Positions 53,622 through 61,671 of a DNA stretch of 64,000 bases are shown here, piece by piece. The stretch lies in contig NZ_ACZN01000016.1 in assembly GCF_000176135.1 (NCBI RefSeq), positions 434,001-498,000 on the forward strand, read 5' to 3'. Source of the DNA: Vibrio coralliilyticus ATCC BAA-450. Its GTDB lineage: Bacteria > Pseudomonadota > Gammaproteobacteria > Enterobacterales > Vibrionaceae. The position numbers were made by a program, and so were the translations under genes. The first letter of the stretch is position 1. Each line of letters opens with the position of its first letter. The notes below the pieces were generated by a model. The model worked only from the letters and a program-made list of their open reading frames with translations. It ran no database searches and had not been told where the DNA came from.

Positions 53622-55373
53622 CTAATCATCGAACAATAGATTGATTGCTATTGCCATCAAAACTAAACCTGAGATTGGCAGCAAGACACCCAATGGCGAG
53701 CGCTCTATGTAAGGCAGATTCTCTGCAATCAATAAGCCCCACTCAGGTTCTGGCGGTTTAACGCCAAGTCCGATAAAACTCAGAGAAGTCAGGCTGAGCG
53801 TAATGTACGGCAAACGTAGAAACGCGTGACGAATCAATGGCGGTAGCACATAAGGCAACAAGTAGTAACGGAGTACCCGCCACTGACTGGTTCCCCAAAT
53901 TGGCGCAAGATGCGTATAAGGCTGCGCTTTGGCCTCCATCAACAAGCTTGCACAGTGCGCGGCTAATGGTGCCCACGACACCATAACAATCGCAATCAAA
54001 GCACTGTTTGGATTCATCCCCGTTAGGCCAGCAATCAGCAGACCCGCCACAATGTATGGCACACCTTTGGTGATCTCAATTAAGCCTTGGCTATAACGAG
54101 TCACGAAGCCGAGCAGCAAACCAATCACCAAACTTAGGAACGTTGCGATGATGCCCATTTTGATAGTCGACATCATACCGCCACCAACACGAGCAAGCAG
54201 ATCTCGACCAATTGCATCGGCACCAAACGGTGCTACTAAGCTTGGCGATTCAAGGCGGGTAAATTGGATGGTGTAAGGATCGAGCATTAACGCCCACCCC
54301 GCACAACCAATCAGCAAGGCAAAGATTGTCGCACTGACGATACGTTTGGTGGTGCTTTGGGTAAAACGGAACGTACTGTGACTGCTGATCAACTTGCCAC
54401 TTGTGACACTGTGCCCGAGTAACCAGCGTTGCAATAAGATGCTCGCACTGCTGATCAGCATCGAGAACACCAGCAACACCAACAAGCCTCCTTGCAACAT
54501 CGGCAGATCTTGTGACTTCGCCGCGCCTAAAATTAGTCGTCCGATACCCGGAATGGAGAACACCTGTTCCACAGCAACCGCGCCGCCGGTCAAACCAATC
54601 ACCGTCATTGCGATTTGAGGAATCAAGTTACTAACGGCACGCCACAAGGCAAAGCGTAAGATTTGAAACTGACGGACGTTCGCCGATAGCCAAGTGATCA
54701 CCCAAGGTTCATCTAATACACGCTTGAGGCTGTCATTGAGCAAGCGACCGAACAAGCCAGCAGCAGGCAATGCCATTGCCAAACTTGGTAGCCAGAGGTT
54801 TTGCACGCCTTGCCAACCATAAGGCGGGAACCAGCCCAACCAAATGGAAAACACCATGATCAGCAATGAAGCAATCACGTACTCAGGCAATGAAACCAAC
54901 ACCGAACTGAGCGTGTCATGATGTTTGTCTAAACGATTCTGTTGCCAACGACGCACAGTGTAAAGCACGCTCGCCATGCACATTACAAATGCCATACCTA
55001 ACGCTGTAACCATCAGTAATAGCGACGTTTTTGCGGTTTGTTGAACGCTCTCCATTACGGATGCGCCACTCACCCAAGAGACACCTAAGTCACCTTGCAT
55101 GGCAAGCGTCAACCAATCCCACAGTCGCTCAGCAGCGCTGCGGTCAAGTTGAAGATCCTCTCGAATTGCTTGCAGAGCTTCTGCCGTCAGCAATTGTTGA
55201 GCACCCGCACGAGCACGGAGGATTGATTGGCTTGGATCGATACCGGCAATATCCGGCATCAAACCCACCAAAACAACCACTACCCCGAGAGACAGGAAGC
55301 GCGACAAAAAACGCGTAAACCATTCAGGCATACAAGCGCTCCAACGAGAGCGCATGTTGGCAACAGACGACAT
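53622..55373 (-). CDS. Fused DppB-DppC type ABC permease
   Basis: 583 residues, about twice the usual permease. The first half (about 1-325) is DppB/OppB-like: LGVVVVLVGLMPD in helix 1, DLQLDRSAAERLWDWL in the periplasmic loop and the coupling segment with EQVFSIPGIGRL. The second half (about 340-583) is DppC-like with APFGADAIGRDLLARVGGG and the coupling helix near WAPLAAHCASLLMEAKAQPY, then LTSLSFIGLGVKPPEPEWG. Two proteins are normally used. It begins 4 bp after the binding-protein gene and closes the operon. Confidence 0.88.
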   Translation of the reverse strand: MSSVANMRSRWSACMPEWFTRFLSRFLSLGVVVVLVGLMPDIAGIDPSQSILRARAGAQQLLTAEALQAIREDLQLDRSAAERLWDWLTLAMQGDLGVSWVSGASVMESVQQTAKTSLLLMVTALGMAFVMCMASVLYTVRRWQQNRLDKHHDTLSSVLVSLPEYVIASLLIMVFSIWLGWFPPYGWQGVQNLWLPSLAMALPAAGLFGRLLNDSLKRVLDEPWVITWLSANVRQFQILRFALWRAVSNLIPQIAMTVIGLTGGAVAVEQVFSIPGIGRLILGAAKSQDLPMLQGGLLVLLVFSMLISSASILLQRWLLGHSVTSGKLISSHSTFRFTQSTTKRIVSATIFALLIGCAGWALMLDPYTIQFTRLESPSLVAPFGADAIGRDLLARVGGGMMSTIKMGIIATFLSLVIGLLLGFVTRYSQGLIEITKGVPYIVAGLLIAGLTGMNPNSALIAIVMVSWAPLAAHCASLLMEAKAQPYTHLAPIWGTSQWRVLRYYLLPYVLPPLIRHAFLRLPYITLSLTSLSFIGLGVKPPEPEWGLLIAENLPYIERSPLGVLLPISGLVLMAIAINLLFDD

Positions 55374-55377
55374 CGAG

Positions 55378-56892
55378 TTAGTTCACCTCAGTAAACTGGT
55401 CGATCAGACGACGCTCACGTGGGTCACGTTGTGCATTCTTTACGCGGTTACTCTCACCTTGGATTACACGCTCGTGAAGCAGTGGAATCACAGCGTATTG
55501 CTCAAGGATTTTGCTTTCTGCTTCGATGATCGCTTGTTGGCGTTTCTCACCCAAAGGTTGACGATCAGCGTGTTTCAATGCTGCGTCCACCTCTTCAGAG
55601 CAGAACTGACCTAGGTTGTAAGAACCTTTACAGCTAAAGTCACTTTGCATGTACGCCACTGGGTCACCAGAATCCAGCACCGTTGCACGTGACAACAAGA
55701 ACGCATCGAACTTACCTGCTAGTGCATCGTTTTCGATTTGTGCGTATTCACGAACATCTAGCTCAACCACAAAGCCTGCCGCTTCAAGTTGTTGCTTTAG
55801 CAGCACCGCTACTTCTGGCAACTCAGCACGGTCGGTAAATGTACCGATGGTGATCTTCTCACCGTTCGCGTGGCGCATTTCCATGGTTTCCATACGAGGG
55901 TTCGCATCACGAATTGGTTGAGCCCATGCCAATGCTGGACCTAACAGACCTTTCGCTGAATCGGCGTGGTTCTCGTAAACCGTTTTGATGATTTGCTCAC
56001 GGTTAACCGCTTGAGCCGCTGCTTTACGCAAACCGAACTGGCTAAACACATCTGATTTGTTGTTTAGGTAAAGCGTGTTGGTACGTGGCATTGCAACTTC
56101 GTGCAGCTGTGAAGATTCCATCATCGCGATTTGCGAAACAGGAACCGCTTCAACGACATCCGCCTCACCGGTACGCAGCGCTGCAGCACGAGCAAAACCG
56201 TTTGGTACGTATTCCGCAAAAATGCTATCTACTTTCGCTTTTTCACCCCAGTAACCGTCAAAACGCTTCAGTTTTGCGCTGGTTGTCCCGTTGATTTCTG
56301 TCAGAACGAATGGACCCGTACCCGCATTGATTGGCACAACACGACCGTTTTCTTGATATGCAGCACCAGAAAGGATCGCTAGCTGTGGGCTAGAAAGACG
56401 GCTTGGCAACAATGGATCGTTAAAGGTCGTTTTGATTTCAACAGTGAAGTCGTCCAATGCGCGAACTTGCCATTCGATACCATCCAAAATGCGTGGCTTT
56501 GGTGCAGCATCTAATGCTTTTTGCAGAGAGTTCACGACCGCGTTGGCATCAAGGTCAGAACCATCGTGGAATTTCACGCCCTTACGTACCGTAAATTGCC
56601 ACGTCTTCGGGTCAACTTGTTCCCACTCTGTTGCCAGCATAGGCTCTGCTACCGACTGATCGTTTAGGTTCACCAGCGTTTCTGCCGTGCTCCAACGTGA
56701 CAGTTTGAACGCGTCATCTGAAAGTGGCGACAAACCTGTGCGTGGTGGCTGCATCATGGCAACGCGAATTTCCGTTGCTTGCGGTGCCGCTGCTTTTTCC
56801 GCTTCTGGCTTGCTTTCGCCAGAGTCAAAACAACCGGTCAGCAGTGCGCTTAAGGCTAGCGACAAAGCTAACTTGGGAGTACTAAGGTGCAT
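55378..56892 (-). CDS. ABC substrate-binding lipoprotein, SBP family 5
   Basis: 504 residues from the ATG at 56892 (GGAGAGG upstream); the start lies inside the previous gene's end. The lipobox LLTGC is at about 18-22. WQFTVRKGVKFHDGSDLDANAV is the SBP_bac_5 signature at about residue 85, and GTGPFVLTE and NSDVFS-like segments follow. Family 5 proteins bind peptides, nickel or metal-chelator complexes (NikA, CntA, DppA). With a Zur-like box before the operon, a metal complex is worth considering. Confidence 0.88.
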   Translation of the reverse strand: MHLSTPKLALSLALSALLTGCFDSGESKPEAEKAAAPQATEIRVAMMQPPRTGLSPLSDDAFKLSRWSTAETLVNLNDQSVAEPMLATEWEQVDPKTWQFTVRKGVKFHDGSDLDANAVVNSLQKALDAAPKPRILDGIEWQVRALDDFTVEIKTTFNDPLLPSRLSSPQLAILSGAAYQENGRVVPINAGTGPFVLTEINGTTSAKLKRFDGYWGEKAKVDSIFAEYVPNGFARAAALRTGEADVVEAVPVSQIAMMESSQLHEVAMPRTNTLYLNNKSDVFSQFGLRKAAAQAVNREQIIKTVYENHADSAKGLLGPALAWAQPIRDANPRMETMEMRHANGEKITIGTFTDRAELPEVAVLLKQQLEAAGFVVELDVREYAQIENDALAGKFDAFLLSRATVLDSGDPVAYMQSDFSCKGSYNLGQFCSEEVDAALKHADRQPLGEKRQQAIIEAESKILEQYAVIPLLHERVIQGESNRVKNAQRDPRERRLIDQFTEVN

Positions 56893-57730
56893 AAGAAACC
56901 TCTCCAATGGTTTTTGTGAATTCATTACTTTTGTGTTGAGCGCTCATTAATGCTCTCGTGATCAAGTGCGATGGGTTATTTGCCACACTTTGTGTTGTGC
57001 CGTGCTCGACAACGCGTCCTTTGTCTAACACCAGGATTTCATCGCATAGGGTTTGTGCAGCATCGAGGTCATGTGTCACCAAAATCAGGCGCATTTGACG
57101 ACTCTTTTGAATACCTGTTAACAGGTCGAGAATCTGTTTACGACTGACGGGATCTAGGCTGCTGGTTGGCTCATCGGCAACCAACACACAAGGCTCAACA
57201 ATCAAAGCTCTGGCGATAGCCACACGTTGGGCTTGCCCAACTGATAATTGCTGTGGGTTACGATCCAGCAAAGTGAGTTCCAAGCCGACATCCGCCAATA
57301 CCTTTTCGACCTTCTCATTGAGCCCTTGCGTTACACCAATATTGCTTAGCGGCTCCAGTAAGATCTGGCGAACACTGTAATACGGATTCAAGCTCGATTG
57401 CGGCTCTTGCGGAATCAGTTGAATGTGCTGACACAACTCTTGGCGCTGATTAGCCGACATACGCGATAGCGGATAGCCACACACATACACTTCACCAGAT
57501 GTGGGTTTACGAAGACCAAAAAGAAGCTCAATCAAGGTCGATTTACCCGCACCAGAAGGACCAACAATCGCAATGTTCTGTGTGTCGATAGCAAGATCCA
57601 ATTGTTCAAGCGCTTTAAACGGTTTGCCCCCTAACCAACTTGGTTTGGAGTAATAGTGAACACTGGCTTGCTCAAAGCGAACTTCCGCCGATTTAGGCTG
57701 CGTGTGCCCGCTCAAGTTGTGCTTAGTCAA
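56882..57730 (-). CDS. ABC ATPase, second of the pair (DppF/CntF-like)
   Basis: 282 residues if started at the TTG at 57730, which has TCTGGAGCC upstream and lies 20 bp after the stop of the first ATPase; the ATG at 57814 would overlap that gene by 64 bp. Walker A is GPSGAGKST, the signature LSVGQAQR and Walker B VLVADEPTSS. The segment after the signature is close to the OppF/DppF group. It overlaps the binding-protein gene by 11 bp. Confidence 0.82.
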   Translation of the reverse strand: MTKHNLSGHTQPKSAEVRFEQASVHYYSKPSWLGGKPFKALEQLDLAIDTQNIAIVGPSGAGKSTLIELLFGLRKPTSGEVYVCGYPLSRMSANQRQELCQHIQLIPQEPQSSLNPYYSVRQILLEPLSNIGVTQGLNEKVEKVLADVGLELTLLDRNPQQLSVGQAQRVAIARALIVEPCVLVADEPTSSLDPVSRKQILDLLTGIQKSRQMRLILVTHDLDAAQTLCDEILVLDKGRVVEHGTTQSVANNPSHLITRALMSAQHKSNEFTKTIGEVSYAP

Positions 57731-57750
57731 AATAGGCTCCAGAGATGAGG

Positions 57751-58512
57751 TTAAGGCAGCAGTTGCGCAAGTTGTTGGCAGAAAGGATGCGAACTTTGCT
57801 GAATGGCTTGCCATGGTGCGCCATAAGCCACCATGGTGTTGTCCGCAATCACTAAGACTTTGTCACACGCCAAAGCAGCAGATAGATCGTGCGTGATCAA
57901 CAAACCACTGATGTTGCGCTGCTGAACACTACTGCGTAGCAACTCAAGGATCTCCGCTTCAGTTATTGGATCGAGCGCACTGGTGGGCTCATCAGCGATG
58001 ATCAAGTTGGCACTACCAAGCAACGCAATCGCAATACAAATACGCTGGCGCTGACCACCAGATAACTGGCTTGGGTGCTGCGCCAATGCTGCTTTTGGAT
58101 CCGTAAATCCGAGTTGAGACAACAAGGTCGTCACCGTTTCTCTGTTTGCTGAAGACAAGCGTGTTTTGTTGCCCGTTAACGCCAAACACAGTTGTTGTTC
58201 GACAGACGCCAATGGATTCAGCGCTTTGAGTGCATCTTGGAAAATGACCGCTGGACGCTGCGAATGACTGCGTTGCAACATGCCAGTTTTTGCGACTTCA
58301 CTGCTGTTAAGCTGGATACTTCCGTCCACCCAAATATCAGACGGCAAAAAACCTGCGACGGCTTTCGACAACATGGATTTACCAATGCCAGAAGGTCCCA
58401 TAATGGCAAGAACTTCACCTTGGAACAGCTCAAAAGAAATGTCTTTGAAGAGTGTGCGTTCTGAGTCTGCAAGGCTGAAATTATTAACGGAGAGTATTGG
58501 TTGAGAAATCAC
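57751..58512 (-). CDS. ABC ATPase, first of the pair (DppD/CntD-like)
   Basis: 253 residues beginning with GTG at 58512. Walker A is GPSGIGKSM, the signature LSGGQRQR and Walker B LIIADEPTSA, with VIFQDALKALNPLASVEQQ as the Q-loop region typical of DppD/NikD. It heads the four-gene importer operon (ATPase, ATPase, binding protein, fused permease). A Zur-like box lies 12-30 bp before the start, over a TATAAT-like -10. The ribosome binding site is weak. Confidence 0.85.
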   Translation of the reverse strand: MISQPILSVNNFSLADSERTLFKDISFELFQGEVLAIMGPSGIGKSMLSKAVAGFLPSDIWVDGSIQLNSSEVAKTGMLQRSHSQRPAVIFQDALKALNPLASVEQQLCLALTGNKTRLSSANRETVTTLLSQLGFTDPKAALAQHPSQLSGGQRQRICIAIALLGSANLIIADEPTSALDPITEAEILELLRSSVQQRNISGLLITHDLSAALACDKVLVIADNTMVAYGAPWQAIQQSSHPFCQQLAQLLP

Positions 58513-58523
58513 GACACCAAAAC

Positions 58524-58542
58524 AAATGTAACATTATAACAT
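58524..58542 (-). promoter_or_regulatory. Zur-like box before the Dpp/Cnt-type ABC operon
   Basis: The plus strand reads AAATGTAACATTATAACAT; its complement ATGTTATAATGTTACATTT agrees at 17 of 19 positions with ATGTTATAATATAACATTT, the gammaproteobacterial Zur consensus as I remember it. A TATAAT hexamer lies within it, so bound Zur would block the promoter. The consensus is from memory and needs checking. Confidence 0.45.
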
Positions 58543-58681
58543 AACAATGCTATCACGTGATTTTGTGCAATAAAACCGTCTGGAGTAGTTATTTCAGCTT
58601 ATTTTTCCCTCACATCATCAATGCGAACTATCGCGATTGGTTTGATTCACAATGATATGAAATGACGTCCATTTAATATGA

Positions 58682-59985
58682 CTAAAGACATTTTTTCTTC
58701 ACCTGAATGATGCTTGGGTACAAGAAAACAAAGCGTCCAACGTAGAACACAGTAAATGCCAGCCACAAACCGTGATTGCCCCAGTATTGCACCGCAATAA
58801 ATTGGGTCACTAAGAACACCACCATGGTTAAGAAGGTAGAGTTACGCACTGGTCGCGTCGTCCCCGTGCCGGTAAAGATGCCGTAAAACGTAAGACCAAA
58901 ACCCGCAACTAATGGGAACACCAATAACCAAGGGCTCATATCTAAATACAGCTCAACAAGGTTTGGCAAAGTGGTAAACAACGTCACCACTTGGTGTTTG
59001 AAAAGAACCAACAGCAAGGTCAAGACAACGACGAACGCTGCGGTCCATTGCGTGTTTAGCTTAATCACGTTATCAAGCAATGTTGGATTCTTCTGCCCAA
59101 CCGCTTTACCTGCAAAGACGCTCGACGCATTCGCCACACCATCAAACATGTAGCTGACGATGAAGGTCACTTGCATCAAGATTGCATTCACTGCGAGCAC
59201 ATCAGAACCAAGTTGAGAGCCTACACGCGCCATCATGTTGAAGAACACAAGCAGGCACACAGTACGTAACAACAAATCCATATTGGAAGATGCAATGACT
59301 TTGAGATCTTTACGCGTCATTTTTGCGGTCTGAATGTAATCAAACAACGAAAACGACAGGTTCTCAACACCAGCACCGCACCAATAACAAACGTCGAGAT
59401 TTGCGCGATAAGTGTCGCCAACGCAACACCAGCAATTCCCATGTCGAAGTACAACACAAATACGACATCCAGCACTATGTTAAGCACGTTGCCAAACACT
59501 TGCGTGAACAAGGTTTCTTTGGCTTTCGCCTGCCCCATTAACCAACCAATCACGGTGTAATTCAGCAGTACAAATGGCGCACCAAAGATCATGATATCGA
59601 AGTAAATCTTAGTGTTTTCTGCCACGACTGGATCAGGGGAGATAATCAGTTCTGCACCCATCCAAATCACGGACTGCAATGCAATAAAAATCAAGCCAAG
59701 GCTGAGCGAAAGTACGAAAGGACGAAATAAGCTGCTCGCTTGCTCTTCTGGACTGTTTTTACCTAACGCAATCGCACTTTGCCCTGTGGTACTGACTCGG
59801 AAAAAGCCAAATAGCCAATACAAGGTGTTCATGATGACCGTACCGACCGCTACACCACCAATCATCTCAGCGACACCGAGCCTACCAATCACGGCAGTGT
59901 CCACCGCCCCCAACAAGGGCTGAGTTACAGTAGAAACGATGAAAGGAAATGCAATTTTTAAGTAGTCTTTATGGGTCAGAGCCAT
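58682..59985 (-). pseudogene. MATE-family transporter gene split by a one-base frameshift
   Basis: The N-terminal part from the ATG at 59985 reads MALTHKDYLKIAFPF through GAVLVLRTCRFRC near 59350, then leaves the frame and stops at 59317. The other frame continues LFDYIQTAKMTRKDLKVI to the stop at 58682. Adding one base near 59347 would give about 434 residues with twelve helices in two MATE halves (DTAVIGRLG in helix 1). There is no IS element or other decay. If intact in life, it would export a small molecule; a Fur-like box lies 82 bp upstream. Confidence 0.85.
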
Positions 59986-60066
59986 CTTATTCTGCCGAGT
60001 TTAATAAGAATTGTATCAGGGTAAAGGAGGGAGATGATGTCCAAGATCGGGATGAGAGTCAAAGGT

Positions 60067-60085
60067 TGTATTGATTATCATTACA
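60067..60085 (-). promoter_or_regulatory. Fur-like box before the MATE gene
   Basis: The minus strand reads TGTAATGATAATCAATACA, matching the Fur consensus GATAATGATAATCATTATC at 14 of 19 positions with a 10-base exact core. It lies 82-100 bp before the MATE start and after the terminator of the methyltransferase, the expected promoter location. Confidence 0.45.
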
Positions 60086-60112
60086 GTAAATAGTAAAACT
60101 CAAAAATATAAC

Positions 60113-60142
60113 AAGGCTAAGCATATTAAATGCTTAGCCTTT
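60113..60142. terminator. Hairpin terminator after the methyltransferase
   Basis: AAGGCTAAGCAT / ATGCTTAGCCTT with a 5-nt loop. T-rich stretches follow on both strands, moderately. Confidence 0.65.
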
Positions 60143-60194
60143 ACTTGTTGATAATTTGGTTTGTGAATCTTTAGTTTTAGTGCGTAACTTTTGG

Positions 60195-61208
60195 TTAGCC
60201 TTTCATCACTTCCATCACAGTGTGTCCCGTGGCGAGTTTTGCACTACGGGCGACGCGTAGATTTGATTTGGCGAGTAGCTTTTCCATATCGCTTAAGCTG
60301 CGTTGATGGGTGCCGTCTTCACAGATAACCGATTGGAACAGGGCGTTGAACAGCAGTCGTGGAGAGCGCTCACCGTCTTCAACGAGAGGTTCAATCACCA
60401 GCAGGCGATTGTCTTCTAGCGATCGAGCAACCGTGTCGAGTATGTCTTTACAAGACTGTGTATTCCAGTTGTGCAGGACGTTTTTCAGCAGATAAATATC
60501 GTAGCCAGAGGGGATAGAATCGAAGAAATCGCCGCAGCAGACCTCGACTCTGTCGTGAATGTCGCTGGGCAGGTACTGCCAACTTTGCTCGCACACTTCT
60601 TCTCGGTCAAAGATACACCCAGACAGATGTTCGTAGCGATGGAGTAACTCTGCGGTAATTACGCCGCTTCCGCCGCCAATGTCCATTAAGCTACCCGCAA
60701 AACTGAACATATCTGGAAAAACTCTGGCGAGCTCTGCGCCCACTGGTCTTGAAAAGTCACGCATAGCGAGATCATACACGGAGGAACGTGAAGGTGTGGA
60801 TTCTAAATACTGGTAAAGCATCTGATCATAGATGTGTTTGAATCCGGAGTCTCCAGTTTTACAGGTATGGAGTAGCCCCTCATAGCCGCGATAATATTCT
60901 TCGCCGAACAGTCGGCAGAAATGTCGCATAGATTGGGGGTGGTCGGAAAGAAGCAGCATGGAATGCGTGTTATTGCTGATCATTCGATCATCTTCAACAT
61001 CAAAAAAACCAAACAGCTCGACGACCTTAAGCGTATTTAGCAGGACAGTCTTATCCGCATTACAAGCTAAAGCAAGTGCGTCGATGTCGAGCGAGCCCTC
61101 TTTTAATAAGTCGGCAAGCCCCAGTTCTGCGGCCACATTGAGTGCTTTGGCTGCCAGAGGCAGCATCATGATTTCAGATATCTTTTTAGTGGACTCTACA
61201 TTACTCAT
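60195..61208 (-). CDS. SAM-dependent O-methyltransferase
   Basis: 337 residues. The N-terminal part (about 10-90) is the winged-helix dimerisation domain of the hydroxyindole/hydroxyneurosporene O-methyltransferase family. The Rossmann part has motif I DIGGGSG (about 175), a Cys/Asp-rich middle, and LLKNVLHNWNTQSC with the catalytic His; LLVIEPLVEDGE follows. A GAGGT site precedes the start. Enzymes of this kind methylate phenolic or enolic hydroxyls, often in natural product pathways. It is divergent from a nonribosomal peptide synthetase, so tailoring of that product is likely. Confidence 0.87.
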   Translation of the reverse strand: MSNVESTKKISEIMMLPLAAKALNVAAELGLADLLKEGSLDIDALALACNADKTVLLNTLKVVELFGFFDVEDDRMISNNTHSMLLLSDHPQSMRHFCRLFGEEYYRGYEGLLHTCKTGDSGFKHIYDQMLYQYLESTPSRSSVYDLAMRDFSRPVGAELARVFPDMFSFAGSLMDIGGGSGVITAELLHRYEHLSGCIFDREEVCEQSWQYLPSDIHDRVEVCCGDFFDSIPSGYDIYLLKNVLHNWNTQSCKDILDTVARSLEDNRLLVIEPLVEDGERSPRLLFNALFQSVICEDGTHQRSLSDMEKLLAKSNLRVARSAKLATGHTVMEVMKG

Positions 61209-61671
61209 AAAACGACCTCATTAAACCGTTAATTATTGCGTATTTAGCAAGCTAGCTTTGAAAACTTAATATTTAATTAAGATTGAATGAGTAAAGAATA
61301 TTATTGGCGGTGTAGGTTACTAATGAATGTTTTATCATTATTACTTGATGATTATGTTTGAGTTGTTTCTTCATTTATAAAAAGAAATTAAATTTAATTC
61401 CAAAGTGTTTTTTATGTCTGTTTATAGTCAATTTAAAGTCAGTTTATAATTGATAATATTGAATTTAAAGTAAGTTTTATCTCCATAAGTGGTTGTTATT
61501 TGGTTTTTATTTCCACTCTATCTCTGCCTTAAAAACTTTGATGCTTAAAAGCAATTTGTTTCCTTAATTAAATCCTAAGTTTTCATGTCTAACTTTTATT
61601 TGTAGAAACCGGTCAGCAAGAAAATATTCTCGCATGACTTCAGGAATACCTTAACCAGCGAGGTAAATATT
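61209..61671. other. AT-rich divergent promoter region of the NRPS locus
   Basis: 463 bp, clearly richer in A and T than its neighbours, between the methyltransferase and the synthetase. No gene, tRNA or strong hairpin was seen. Weak Fur-like stretches (TTATCATTATTACTTGATG and around 61450) score too low to claim. Confidence 0.45.

Noticed and set aside
61320..61460. Fur-like sequences upstream of the NRPS
   Set aside because: The best registers match about 10-11 of 19 positions, which is expected in AT-rich DNA.
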